DNA from: an uncultured Chloroflexota bacterium | GTDB taxonomy: Bacteria; Chloroflexota; Anaerolineae; Aggregatilineales; Phototrophicaceae | DNA: 32,435 nucleotides | Direction of reading: 5' to 3' | NCBI GenBank assembly: GCA_937870805.1 | Contig: CALMZT010000806.1 | Location: forward strand, 1 to 32,435 | Part shown: positions 1-6,667 of the stretch, in pieces | Layout: each line of letters starts with the position of its first letter | Numbering within the stretch: the stretch's first letter is position 1 | Program-made: the position numbers and the translations under genes | The notes under the pieces: generated by a model | The model's input: the letters and a program-made list of their open reading frames with translations, nothing else | Databases searched by the model: none | What the model was told of the DNA's origin: nothing

Positions 1-31
1 CTTATCAAATTTTTTCATTTATTTTCAAAAA

Positions 32-62
32 TGCTATTGTGCTATTGTGAAATATCTATATT
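32..62 (+). promoter_or_regulatory. Candidate promoter region upstream of the first gene
   Basis: An 8-bp tandem repeat (TGCTATTG twice, 32-47) is followed by TATATT at 57-62, a plausible -10 box about 60 bases before the gene at 125. There is no good -35 box. The assignment rests only on AT-richness, the -10 match and position. Confidence 0.3.
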
Positions 63-124
63 ATGAAGTCATGCGCTGAATACAACGCATATTTAACGAA
101 ACCTACTTAAAAGGGAACTGAATC

Positions 125-778
125 ATGAAAACCGAAATAATCAACGCTGTAATGTCTGCAAACGCTCAATATATCACCCGCAAAGGTGCAACCGCTAACC
201 TGAATAAATCGGGCATTAATCCCGATTTACAAAAAGCTTTAGATATTGTGCGCGATATTCCCGACGGTCAATTTGTAGCGATTAAAAAGCTTGAAATTGA
301 AACCCGATTAATTGACGGTATCAAAAGCGCTACTAATACGAAAAAACCCATGAGAATCATGCAAGCTCTGTTATTTACTATTAGCGGTAACGGGGTTTTT
401 CTCAAGTCTAGCGCGAAGACTTTTATTCTTGAGTTTTGCGGTTTAGTAATTGGTAACGCTAAAACCCGCGAAGCTTTAGCATTCAGCGCTACGGGCAAGG
501 GCAATGAGAACACCAGCGATGAGATTAGAATTGCGAAAGCGCGCGCTATACAAAAAGCATTCGGGCTCATATCTGCACAAAGCGAACAGACGCAGAATAG
601 TGTTAGCTTTAGTGCGGGTGGTATCGCTGACACATTGGGCATTGCTACTAAAGAGAAGCGCACGGGTATGCCCGTTGTGAACCTAGACAACAAGGTAGCG
701 CAAGCGCTTGATGCGATGATTAGCGCGATGACTGACAGCAAGCTTCAGTTGATTGTTGCCCAATCAACGGGTAAATAA
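125..778 (+). CDS. Hypothetical protein, 217 aa, AT-rich left-end gene
   Basis: I do not recognise this protein. It starts at ATG 125 with a good Shine-Dalgarno sequence (AGGGA about 9 bases upstream). It is a soluble, mixed alpha/beta-looking protein without a signal peptide or membrane segment. A hydrophobic stretch near residues 80-110 (ALLFTISGNGVFL to FCGLVIGN) reads like core strands rather than a membrane helix. The second half is rich in Ala, Ser and Thr. The DNA is visibly more AT-rich than the structural genes. The gene is followed at once by a TAAGTCAC half-site and a long inverted repeat. Its place at the edge of the early region suggests an early function, but nothing in the sequence defines one. 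Confidence 0.75.
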   Translation: MKTEIINAVMSANAQYITRKGATANLNKSGINPDLQKALDIVRDIPDGQFVAIKKLEIETRLIDGIKSATNTKKPMRIMQALLFTISGNGVFLKSSAKTFILEFCGLVIGNAKTREALAFSATGKGNENTSDEIRIAKARAIQKAFGLISAQSEQTQNSVSFSAGGIADTLGIATKEKRTGMPVVNLDNKVAQALDAMISAMTDSKLQLIVAQSTGK

Positions 779-779
779 C

Positions 780-787
780 TAAGTCAC
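780..787 (+). promoter_or_regulatory. Half copy of the TAAGTCAC intergenic element
   Basis: TAAGTCAC lies one base after the stop codon of the 217-aa gene. It matches the left half of the element repeated in the gaps of this window, but the right half (TGA) is missing because the inverted repeat at 788 begins there. Confidence 0.4.
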
Positions 788-824
788 GTTCAACCTAGAC
801 CGATTAAATCGGTCTAGGTTGAAC
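788..824 (+). repeat. Perfect inverted repeat with 18-bp arms and 1-bp centre
   Basis: The arm starting GTTCAACCTAGACC at 788-805 is exactly complementary to 807-824, giving a near-continuous 37-bp palindrome. It lies between the stop of the first gene and the start of the second. It lacks the U-tract of a classical intrinsic terminator on either strand, so it may be a processing or terminator hairpin, or a protein-binding site. Confidence 0.85.
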
Positions 825-842
825 GATAAACATTTAACCTAT

Positions 843-1049
843 ATGAGACGCTATACCATGCAGATTAAACCGCACATTGACTTTATACTGTCGCCCTATG
901 CTATTCGTAATAATATCAACGGGTATGATGTAGACGAATGGGAGATTGAACATATCGAACTAGCGCCCATTCGGGCTAGTGGTGATGACAGTAGCGAAGA
1001 TAGAACCGCGTTCTATTCATTCGGTACTATTGACACCGACTATTTTTGA
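843..1049 (+). CDS. Hypothetical protein, 68 aa
   Basis: Small acidic protein (begins MRRYTMQIKPHIDF, ends GTIDTDYF) not recognised as any family. The frame is open from a TTG at 819 inside the inverted repeat, but ATG 843, or ATG 858 which removes five more residues, is a more natural start. No strong Shine-Dalgarno sequence is visible before either. It follows the 217-aa gene in the same direction and shares its AT-rich composition. The carboxyl half is rich in Asp and Glu. Coding status is likely but not certain. Confidence 0.5.
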   Translation: MRRYTMQIKPHIDFILSPYAIRNNINGYDVDEWEIEHIELAPIRASGDDSSEDRTAFYSFGTIDTDYF

Positions 1050-1365
1050 TTTAACAATTGAGAATCATTCCCGTCTAGGGTGGTGTACCTTAGAAGGGAA
1101 ACGAAGCCCCGATGCCCATCACCAATTATTTTTCCACACTCCCAAACCCGCCTTACACTTCCAGCCAGGCAGCTAGGAGCGACCCTCCTTATACTTCCGC
1201 GTTCACCCGAGCCAGGTGTTCGCGGATTGTGGACAAGCGCTAAAGTTGAACAGGCTCACTTAAACCAAAGCAAAAGTGTTCCGAACAAAAAGGAGAATGA
1301 CCCAATTGTGTAAAGGATGAGTGAAAATTTCTCAATTGACATACTTGCTCCTTACACTTCTCTAC
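1050..1365. other. Gene-free convergent interval, 316 bp, with short repeats
   Basis: No convincing gene lies here: open frames in it have low-complexity translations and no ribosome sites. It separates plus-strand genes on the left from the minus-strand operon on the right. CCTTAYACTTC occurs three times in the same orientation (1151, 1187 and 1350). An imperfect hairpin, CCGCG with a 2x2 mismatch then CACC/GGTG, spans 1197-1225. Two one-mismatch DnaA-box-like 9-mers sit at 1130-1138 (TTTTCCACA) and 1228-1236 (TGTGGACAA). These could mark a terminator region or replication signals; none is conclusive. Confidence 0.5.
1151..1361 (+). repeat. Three direct copies of CCTTAYACTTC
   Basis: Copies at 1151-1162 (CCTTACACTTCC), 1187-1198 (CCTTATACTTCC) and 1350-1361 (CCTTACACTTCT), all in plus orientation in a gene-free interval. 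The first two are 36 bp apart. They are too few for a confident iteron call. Confidence 0.45.
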
Positions 1366-1653
1366 TTATCCGATTCGACCTTGTAACTCAGAAGTGTCAC
1401 AAGGTATCTCCAACTCAATTTCAGTCTCAAAGCAGCGCCTAAACCCAATGTGCAGGTGTGAACCGAAAGCATTCATCAGTACCCACAGCTGCCACTTGCT
1501 CCAGCCCTCTGCATCCTCTACGGGCGGAATATATTTGGGCGCTCTAAGCTGACCCCCGAATTTGGCCCAGAACGTGTAGTGATCGGCTTTGTGTACGGCT
1601 CTGCCGTGATCTGTCAGCCGAACGCGAACTGTGTCATTGATATTGAATTTCAC
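1366..1653 (-). CDS. Conserved-looking phage hypothetical protein, 95 aa
   Basis: Starts with GTG at 1653, preceded on the minus strand by AGGA with a 7-base spacer, 13 bp after the upstream gene's stop. The protein starts MKFNINDTVRVRLTDHGR and has several Trp residues and a His-rich middle. This architecture is familiar from small uncharacterised phage proteins, but I know no function. It is the last gene of the minus-strand operon that begins with the helicase. There is no membrane segment or signal peptide. Confidence 0.75.
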   Translation of the reverse strand: MKFNINDTVRVRLTDHGRAVHKADHYTFWAKFGGQLRAPKYIPPVEDAEGWSKWQLWVLMNAFGSHLHIGFRRCFETEIELEIPCDTSELQGRIG

Positions 1654-1666
1654 GATTTATCCTAAG

Positions 1667-2584
1667 TTACCAAGTCGCCCAGTCTGTGTCGTAGTCTGGC
1701 TCGGTCGGTTTTTTCTGAGCGGTATAAAGTTGACCATCCGGGCCTTTCGATAGGGGCCATTGACATTGAGTGTCGAGCGCTTCGCGCGAAGATGAGTCTT
1801 CCGCCGATTCATCTTCGATCATCCAGACTGGGGTGTGCAGTTTGGAGAGCTTTGTACCGAAGTGGGTATCGACCAAATGCGCCCCATGCAGGGATGAATG
1901 CTCTCTCTCAATAATTTCTAGAAGCTGGCAAGCGGTGGCTTCGCTAAAGTGATGACTTATAAGCTCGCTGTACGAGGGCGCAATAAAAGAGCCGTCAGGT
2001 TCCTGATCTAGCCTACTGAGGTTAGCCAGTGAGCCGATGTTTGGCTCAAAGTCGATACGGTGAAGAATTGCCGACAGCGCAGCGGACCAGTGCGGAGGTC
2101 GAATATCGGAAAAATTGTCTAGCGCAAGGATGAAATCGACCAAGCGCTCCATTTCTTTGAGCGACAGCTTTTTAAGATCGGCGAGCTTCTTTGGTTCTGC
2201 TGCAAGAACGGGTTCGGGCTTCGGTTCTGGGTTAGGTATCCCAAGAAACTCATTGTTTGCAAAGACAATTCTGTCTTCAAGCTTCTTGAGAAGCGTCGGC
2301 GATATATGGCCTGTCACGATTTCAGGCGTGAGACTTCCGGAGATGCTTAACTTGCGTAAGAGCTCTTTACGCGCGCCAAGGTCTTCGATATCGGGCTTGA
2401 AATCAACGCGGTCCATGATGCAAAGAAAAATATCCCTGAAGGTGCTCTCTTTCCAGCTGCCGGGCACAGCATCCTCAAGAATCACATATCGCTTGGCGGA
2501 AATCTCGTTCAGCCACGCGCGAATGCCATCGCGACTTAAGCGTGGCGGCTCGATCTTCTTAAATTTAATAGCCTTAACGTCCAC
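1667..2584 (-). CDS. Hypothetical protein, 305 aa
   Basis: GTG start at 2584 with AGGGA six bases upstream on the minus strand. I do not recognise a family. Two similar halves are suggested: residues about 30-75 (DAVPGSWKESTFRDIFLCIMDRVDFKPDIEDL) and about 150-185 (DFSDIRPPHWSAALSAILHR then IDFEPNIGSL) share a helix followed by DFxPxIxxL. A Pro/Glu linker (PNPEPKPEPVLAAEPKK) lies between them. The carboxyl tail is acidic and Ser-rich, then Trp-rich at the end. Soluble, with no signal. It is third in the helicase operon and separated from the preceding small membrane protein by a GC-rich terminator-like hairpin. Confidence 0.75.
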   Translation of the reverse strand: MDVKAIKFKKIEPPRLSRDGIRAWLNEISAKRYVILEDAVPGSWKESTFRDIFLCIMDRVDFKPDIEDLGARKELLRKLSISGSLTPEIVTGHISPTLLKKLEDRIVFANNEFLGIPNPEPKPEPVLAAEPKKLADLKKLSLKEMERLVDFILALDNFSDIRPPHWSAALSAILHRIDFEPNIGSLANLSRLDQEPDGSFIAPSYSELISHHFSEATACQLLEIIEREHSSLHGAHLVDTHFGTKLSKLHTPVWMIEDESAEDSSSREALDTQCQWPLSKGPDGQLYTAQKKPTEPDYDTDWATW

Positions 2585-2602
2585 TCAGGTTCCCTAGTCA
2601 AA

Positions 2603-2624
2603 CAAGCCCGCGTTTGCGGGCTTG
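2603..2624 (-). terminator. GC-rich hairpin between minus-strand genes
   Basis: CAAGCCCGC and GCGGGCTTG pair around a 4-base loop. On the minus strand the stem is followed by TTTGACT, a weak U-tract, just after the small membrane-protein gene ends. It is probably an attenuating intrinsic terminator that lowers expression of the two genes downstream. Confidence 0.65.
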
Positions 2625-2626
2625 GG

Positions 2627-2812
2627 TTAATTTGTAAATCCGATAGCGTTCTGGCGCTCTTCGGGATCATCTAACTCCTCCATGATAACTGGCATATCCC
2701 GCAGCAGCAGAAGTCCAAGCATTGCAAGGGGGTTCGCTGTAACGATGCCCATCATGCCGATCATAATCACGATTGCAATGTTAAGTAGCAGGGAGGGGAG
2801 CATTGGGTTCAT
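2627..2812 (-). CDS. Small membrane protein, about 61 aa
   Basis: The ATG at 2812 is chosen because GGTGA lies five bases upstream; a TTG at 2824 would add four residues. The product is almost wholly hydrophobic for its first 40 residues (MLPSLLLNIAIVIMIGMMG, then NPLAMLGLLLLRDMP), suggesting one long or two short membrane helices. A short acidic tail with Glu-Glu-Leu-Asp-Asp follows. Such small inner-membrane proteins are common in phage early regions, but no function can be assigned. The start region contains paired inverted AGTCAC half-sites (2816-2843), so expression is probably controlled by the repeated element. Confidence 0.6.
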   Translation of the reverse strand: MNPMLPSLLLNIAIVIMIGMMGIVTANPLAMLGLLLLRDMPVIMEELDDPEERQNAIGFTN

Positions 2813-2829
2813 TATAGTCACCAAGTAAG

Positions 2830-2843
2830 TTATGAGTGACTAA
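2830..2843 (-). promoter_or_regulatory. Copy of the repeated intergenic element, minus strand
   Basis: On the minus strand it reads TTAGTCACTCATAA, then two bases and TTACTT. It lies between the helicase stop and the small membrane-protein gene. A second, opposing half-site (AGTCAC, plus strand 2816-2821) lies nearby. The left half matches well and the right half poorly. Confidence 0.5.
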
Positions 2844-2851
2844 AGATTACA

Positions 2852-4366
2852 CTATGCCGCGCGTTTAACAAAGCCCAACCCGACAAAATCAAAATCCTCG
2901 ACAATGTTCTCGGCAAATCCTGGCGTAGACTCGATGATTGAACGACGCTGCTTGTAGTGCCCCTTCAGGTGAGTGTTGCCGTCATCGGCAAAGTCCACAA
3001 TAAATGCGACGTTGGGCATTCCGTTCTTTTTCTCGCGCAGACCGCGACCGATGCGCTGACGCATCGCAACTTCCGCCTTGCCCCCGCCCGCAAGAATCAC
3101 CATCCCGACAGCGGGCACGTCTACGCCTACGTCGAGAATGGTTGAGCCGATCAACACATCGATCGTACCGCCTTTAAGCTTGTTCAGAGACGCCTTGCGC
3201 TTTACTTGGTCATCTTCACCGTAAATGTAAGTGGCGCGCAGCCCTGCCCCCTTCATGAGCGTGTTGAGGGTCTTCCCATGCTCTTTATGCTGCACCAGAA
3301 CCATTACCGACATCCCGTAGCGCACGGCGCGGAGACATTCGACAACAATATGCTTGTTGCGCAGTTCGAACTCTGAAATACCGATTTTATAGGCACGCTG
3401 CCAAGGGGTGCTGCGATATAGCTTTGCGGGCTTTTCCTTCATGGTGACAAATTTAAAGTAGGGCTTCGCTAGAATGCCGCGCTCGATCAGCAGCTGTTCC
3501 GATACGGTAATCGCAATAGGTCCGGAAGAGGCCATCAGTCGCATATTGGCCTCTTCGCTGTCGCGCATGAATGGCGTCGCGGTGAGTGCCAGACGATAAT
3601 GTGCGCTCTTGCAATGCTGAAGAATCTCGTAATAGCTGTTGCCGGAAGCTTCGTGCGCCTCTTCGAGAATGACCAGCTCGAACATGCCGAGCACTTCTAT
3701 CATTTTCGCCTTGCGCTTAATCTGACGAGTTCGCGCCTCGTTGGACATTTCTGGGTCGGGCTCTTTCAGCCAGGACACAATCGTTTGCACCATCCCGCAG
3801 GTTACTTCTTTGGACACCTGAATATTGCCATCGCCAAGAATCGCAACACGCTTACCCAACGAAGCAAAGCTTTCGGCCATTTGATACATCAGCACGCCGC
3901 GCGTAGTCAGAAACAGGGTGGGGCGTGCAATGCGGGCTGTTGCGAGCTTACAGATACGCGATTTACCGCCACCCGTTGCCACCTGGGCGATCATTGCGCC
4001 ATGACGCAGCAGCTTGTCAACGGTGTGACGCTGATAGTCATAGCGCGGGTCTTCTGGGAAATCATCAACGACAGGGTGCTCCGGCCCCAGCGGTGCAGGA
4101 AAGGGTTTTCTGACGACGCTTACCTTGTAGCCGCAGTTCGTCAGATGCTGCTTCACCATATGCACAAAGCCACGCGGAAATGTAGCCTCGGTGAACGCGA
4201 AGAAGCTCGAACGACCGTCCCAGCCGCCTCGCGCAAACGCGGCCATATGCTCAACCCCATCCACGCGATACGACAGAATGCGCTGCGTTTCAAGTAACGC
4301 CTGACGGTCCGCGCCTATGAGCTTTCCGGTTACTGCGTTATGTGCGATTTGAATGGTTGCCGTCAT
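2852..4366 (-). CDS. Superfamily II DNA/RNA helicase (DEAD/DEAH, UvsW-like)
   Basis: This 504-aa protein carries the full set of SF2 helicase motifs. Walker A is ATGGGKS at 130-136, preceded by a Q-like RYDYQRHTVDKL at 108-119. Motif II is EEAH at 225-228, motif III TATP at 252-255, and motif VI QRIGRGLR at 427-434. The amino-terminal 100 residues resemble the small DNA-engaging domain of phage helicases of the UvsW/RecG-like group. It would unwind or remodel branched DNA, or assist phage replication and recombination. The ATG at 4366 has AAGG eight bases upstream. It is first in the minus-strand operon and divergent from the ParB cassette, with which it shares a palindromic control site. No nuclease domain is visible. 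The exact subfamily is an inference. Confidence 0.9.
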   Translation of the reverse strand: MTATIQIAHNAVTGKLIGADRQALLETQRILSYRVDGVEHMAAFARGGWDGRSSFFAFTEATFPRGFVHMVKQHLTNCGYKVSVVRKPFPAPLGPEHPVVDDFPEDPRYDYQRHTVDKLLRHGAMIAQVATGGGKSRICKLATARIARPTLFLTTRGVLMYQMAESFASLGKRVAILGDGNIQVSKEVTCGMVQTIVSWLKEPDPEMSNEARTRQIKRKAKMIEVLGMFELVILEEAHEASGNSYYEILQHCKSAHYRLALTATPFMRDSEEANMRLMASSGPIAITVSEQLLIERGILAKPYFKFVTMKEKPAKLYRSTPWQRAYKIGISEFELRNKHIVVECLRAVRYGMSVMVLVQHKEHGKTLNTLMKGAGLRATYIYGEDDQVKRKASLNKLKGGTIDVLIGSTILDVGVDVPAVGMVILAGGGKAEVAMRQRIGRGLREKKNGMPNVAFIVDFADDGNTHLKGHYKQRRSIIESTPGFAENIVEDFDFVGLGFVKRAA

Positions 4367-4394
4367 ATTGTTGCCTTGCTTATCCTGTTGGAGT

Positions 4395-4416
4395 ATAGTC
4401 AGTAGTGACTTATATT
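4395..4416. promoter_or_regulatory. Divergent promoter/operator between helicase and ParB operons
   Basis: AGTCAGTAGTGACT at 4397-4410 is nearly palindromic and matches the repeated element on both strands. On the minus strand TAAGTCACTACTGA (4399-4412) is followed by TATACT. On the plus strand the element is followed after two bases by TATATT (4411-4416). One regulator could therefore control both operons together. Confidence 0.65.
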
Positions 4417-4431
4417 AACGCACATTACTAC

Positions 4432-5079
4432 ATGCCCAAAATTACAATGTCCGAAGTGCCGATCAGGTCACTGACGCCGAATGTCTTCAACACTAACGCT
4501 GTTTCCCCAGAGTCTGAAATCAAGCTTGAAAATAGTCTCAAGCGATTCGGGGTTTACAAGCCAATTATCTGTCGCGAGCTAGATGACGGACGCCTAGAAA
4601 TTATTGGTGGCGAACATCGCTGGCGTGCGGCAAAGAAACTTGGCTACGAAACTGTTCCGATTGTCAATCTTGGCATCGTTCCCGACGCGAAAGCGAAGGA
4701 AATCATGCTGGTAGACAACGGGCGTTACGGCGAAGACGATACGCTGGCGCTGGCAGAGCTGCTACAAGACCTCGGTAACGCCGATGAGATTCTGAGTTTT
4801 CTGCCAATGTCGTCCAGTGAGCTTGATGCGATCTTCTCAAGCACAAGTATAGCCCTCGATGATCTGGATTCTGATTCAGACGACCTCCCTGACCTAAGCG
4901 CCGCCAGTTCCGCGCCTCTCAAAACTCACCAAATCATGCGTTTCAAGGTTCCCTTCGAGGACTCTGAGCGAATCCAAAAACGCATCGAGTACGTCATGAA
5001 GACTCAAGGATTTACCGAAGACGATTCAATGACCAATGCCGGCAACGCGCTGGTACATCTGTTAAAGGAAGAAAAGTAA
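4432..5079 (+). CDS. ParB-like nuclease-fold protein (first of two), 215 aa
   Basis: The amino-terminal domain (about residues 5-85) has the ParB/sulfiredoxin-type pattern: a segment for choosing interaction sites (SEIKLENSLKRFGVYKPI), then GGEHRWRAAKKLG at 59-71, which corresponds to the ParB Box II region that binds CTP in canonical ParB. The middle is acidic (DDLDSDSDDLPDL). The carboxyl 60 residues form a predicted helical domain. I chose ATG 4432 over GTG 4405 because GTG 4405 lies inside the palindromic control site. No clear Shine-Dalgarno sequence precedes 4432, and a transcript from the TATATT box would have a very short leader. Stand-alone phage ParB-like proteins are found with DNA-modification and packaging genes. 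There is no ParA here, so plasmid-type partitioning is unlikely. Confidence 0.8.
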   Translation: MPKITMSEVPIRSLTPNVFNTNAVSPESEIKLENSLKRFGVYKPIICRELDDGRLEIIGGEHRWRAAKKLGYETVPIVNLGIVPDAKAKEIMLVDNGRYGEDDTLALAELLQDLGNADEILSFLPMSSSELDAIFSSTSIALDDLDSDSDDLPDLSAASSAPLKTHQIMRFKVPFEDSERIQKRIEYVMKTQGFTEDDSMTNAGNALVHLLKEEK

Positions 5080-5243
5080 TGACAAACCGTTTCCCCGAGT
5101 GTGAAGACTGCGCTTTTAATGGAGTTGAGCCCGCAATCTGTGACGAATGTTACGACGCGGACCAATTTGAGTATGGCGAAACGGAAGACAGCGGAGTACG
5201 AGCAACCCCGATCTACTTTCGCGACTGGAAGAACGCAGCATGA
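5079..5243 (+). CDS. Small CxxC/CxxC zinc-ribbon-like protein, 54 aa
   Basis: ATG 5079 overlaps the upstream stop (TAATG). The protein begins MTNRFPECEDCAFNG and carries CEDC at 8-11 and CDEC at 21-24, a spacing typical of a small zinc ribbon. A strongly acidic stretch (YDADQFEYGETED) follows, and it ends YFRDWKNAA. Overlap at both ends with neighbours (ATGA at 5240) and use of the same frame convention as the cassette support it as a gene despite its size. The role is unknown; zinc ribbons this short usually mediate protein or nucleic-acid contacts. Confidence 0.75.
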   Translation: MTNRFPECEDCAFNGVEPAICDECYDADQFEYGETEDSGVRATPIYFRDWKNAA

Positions 5244-5419
5244 CCTTCGTATCGGCGCTGCGACACAAAAATGGCAAAAAGAACCTTCTTCACATCAATA
5301 ACGCAAAGTCTTTCGAGGAGGCGGTCATGGCAGTACATGCTACTTATCCAGGCGCAACAATCCTCGTTGCCTGCGCCCCAAAGTCCGAAGCTATCCTTAC
5401 CGAGAAAGTGCAAGCATGA
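5240..5419 (+). CDS. Small hypothetical protein, 59 aa
   Basis: It starts at ATG 5240 in an ATGA overlap with the zinc-ribbon gene and ends in an ATGA overlap with the second ParB-like gene at 5416. The product (MTFVSALRHKNGKKNLLHI, ending AILTEKVQA) looks like a compact alpha/beta fold with a basic start. No family is recognised. Its position in an unbroken chain of overlapping genes is the main evidence that it is translated. Confidence 0.65.
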   Translation: MTFVSALRHKNGKKNLLHINNAKSFEEAVMAVHATYPGATILVACAPKSEAILTEKVQA

Positions 5420-6075
5420 GTGATTCTGAAATCAGAATGGAATACTGGCCCATCGATAGTATCGTGCCCTATGAGCTCAACTCTAAAAAGCATGATAAGG
5501 AGCAGGTGGGAAAAATCGCCACTTCCATTCAACGCTTCGGGTTTGACCAGCCTATTGTAGTGGACAAGGACGGCGTCATCATCAAAGGGCACGGTCGTCG
5601 CCTTGCTTGCATTCAGCTTGGGCTGAGGGTGGTTCCGGTGCTGGTCCGTGCCGACCTCACTGCCGAGCAAGTCAAGGCAGCGCGCGTTGCCGACAATCGC
5701 GCGGCGGTTGGAGATATTGATACCGCAATGCTGAAGCTTGAGCTCGAAGGCATTGATCTGGACGATCTGCGGGGCATCTTCGATGACAAGGAGTTGGAAT
5801 TCCTTGATGCGGACATGACCGAAATGAGTGAAGACGCCTTTGCTGATGATCTTGACCAGGCATTAGCCGCCCAGGATGTTGCAACGCAGGAAAAGATGCA
5901 AGTAGCCGCCGATAAACGGGTTCCCATCGCAAAGGCGCTGGGTTTCAAGGACATTGCCGGGGCTGACCTGATTTATGTAAACAGGTTGATGGCGCAGTTG
6001 GAAGCGCAATATGGCGCACGGGGCGAAGGCGCCTTCGTGGGGTTCGTAAAAAGTCTCGTGGGTGATAAGTCATGA
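5416..6075 (+). CDS. ParB-like nuclease-fold protein (second of two), 219 aa
   Basis: The ParB/Srx-type domain covers about residues 5-95: MEYWPIDSIVPYELNSKKH, a helix (VGKIATSIQRFGFDQPIVV), then IIKGHGRRLACIQLG with the Box II-like GHGRRLA at 58-64, and VRVADNRAA near 89-97. This arrangement (WPIDSIVPYxxNxKxH and DNR) is the typical form of phage and prophage ParB-like proteins encoded near terminase or DNA methylase genes. The carboxyl part is acidic then helical. It is a diverged paralogue of the ParB-like protein at 4432. Binding or cutting of DNA is inferred from the fold only. Confidence 0.85.
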   Translation: MSDSEIRMEYWPIDSIVPYELNSKKHDKEQVGKIATSIQRFGFDQPIVVDKDGVIIKGHGRRLACIQLGLRVVPVLVRADLTAEQVKAARVADNRAAVGDIDTAMLKLELEGIDLDDLRGIFDDKELEFLDADMTEMSEDAFADDLDQALAAQDVATQEKMQVAADKRVPIAKALGFKDIAGADLIYVNRLMAQLEAQYGARGEGAFVGFVKSLVGDKS

Positions 6076-6425
6076 ATGACGTATATCGGGGAATACCTAA
6101 GCTGGTCCGGGTTGGGTGCTTCCAATTCAAGGTTGAAATTGGCGACCTTGAAGATCATGAGGTGGAGGCTAACTTCGGGCACTGCAACCTTGTGAGTCAA
6201 AAAATACGGTTGCGACCCGGCATGAGCGCGCAAAACCTGGCGAACACGTTTATTCACGAAGTCATGCACGCAATCCACTGGTTTCATGACCTGAAGGACA
6301 GCGACACCGAAGAAGACTTTACTACCCGTGGCGCAAATGGCCTAGTCGCCTTCTGGCAGGACAACCCGAAAGCCGTCGCATGGTGGAGTCGTACCCTGCT
6401 GCTCAAAGACAGGGATCAGCCATGA
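6072..6425 (+). CDS. HExxH metallopeptidase-like protein, 117 aa
   Basis: The zinc-protease signature HEVMH is at residues 62-66 within TFIHEVMHAIHWFHDL, following a short amino-terminal beta region, as in compact phage zincin-like proteins (SprT-like or ImmA-like small minigluzincins). A further His (H69) and acidic residues downstream could supply the third ligand. It overlaps its neighbours by ATGA on both sides. The substrate is unknown; such enzymes in mobile elements often cleave repressors or DNA-protein crosslinks, but neither is shown here. Confidence 0.75.
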   Translation: MNDVYRGIPKLVRVGCFQFKVEIGDLEDHEVEANFGHCNLVSQKIRLRPGMSAQNLANTFIHEVMHAIHWFHDLKDSDTEEDFTTRGANGLVAFWQDNPKAVAWWSRTLLLKDRDQP

Positions 6426-6667
6426 ATCAGACGCGCCTGGGCTCCTTTATAGAATCCTTGATGAACATCGTTATTGGGTTCGTCGTGGCACTGATTTCTC
6501 AGACCATTATTTTCCCAATGTTTGATATTTACGTATCCATGACGACTCACCTGGCGATCAGCGCCTGGTTCACGGCGATCAGCCTGGTGCGTAGCTACAT
6601 TATTCGCCGCTGGTTTAATGCACGTCTGAGAGCTACGGCCCAAAAGCTTGCGGGAGTGACGGCATGA
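6422..6667 (+). CDS. Small inner-membrane phage protein (DUF7220-like), 81 aa
   Basis: It begins MNQTRLGSFIESLMNIVIGF and continues with QTIIFPMFDIYVS and a second hydrophobic segment (HLAISAWFTAISLVRSYII) followed by RRWFN. This is the familiar phage pattern MNQTRLGSxIE...GF...IFP...W..S..R.Y..RRWFN, usually labelled DUF7220. Two membrane helices, at about 15-32 and 45-62, are predicted, with a basic end that should face the cytoplasm. The start at ATG 6422 overlaps the metallopeptidase stop. The function of the family is unknown as far as I know. Confidence 0.8.
   Translation: MNQTRLGSFIESLMNIVIGFVVALISQTIIFPMFDIYVSMTTHLAISAWFTAISLVRSYIIRRWFNARLRATAQKLAGVTA

Noticed and set aside
1080-1313. 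77-codon open frame in the convergent gap
   Set aside because: No start context, Pro/Arg-rich translation without fold-like pattern, and it spans the repeats and hairpin.
4432-6075. Plasmid-type partition system (ParAB)
   Set aside because: The two ParB-like proteins have no ParA ATPase partner and no centromere-like repeat array nearby; the ABC ATPase at 6664 has an LSDGQ signature and is not ParA-like.
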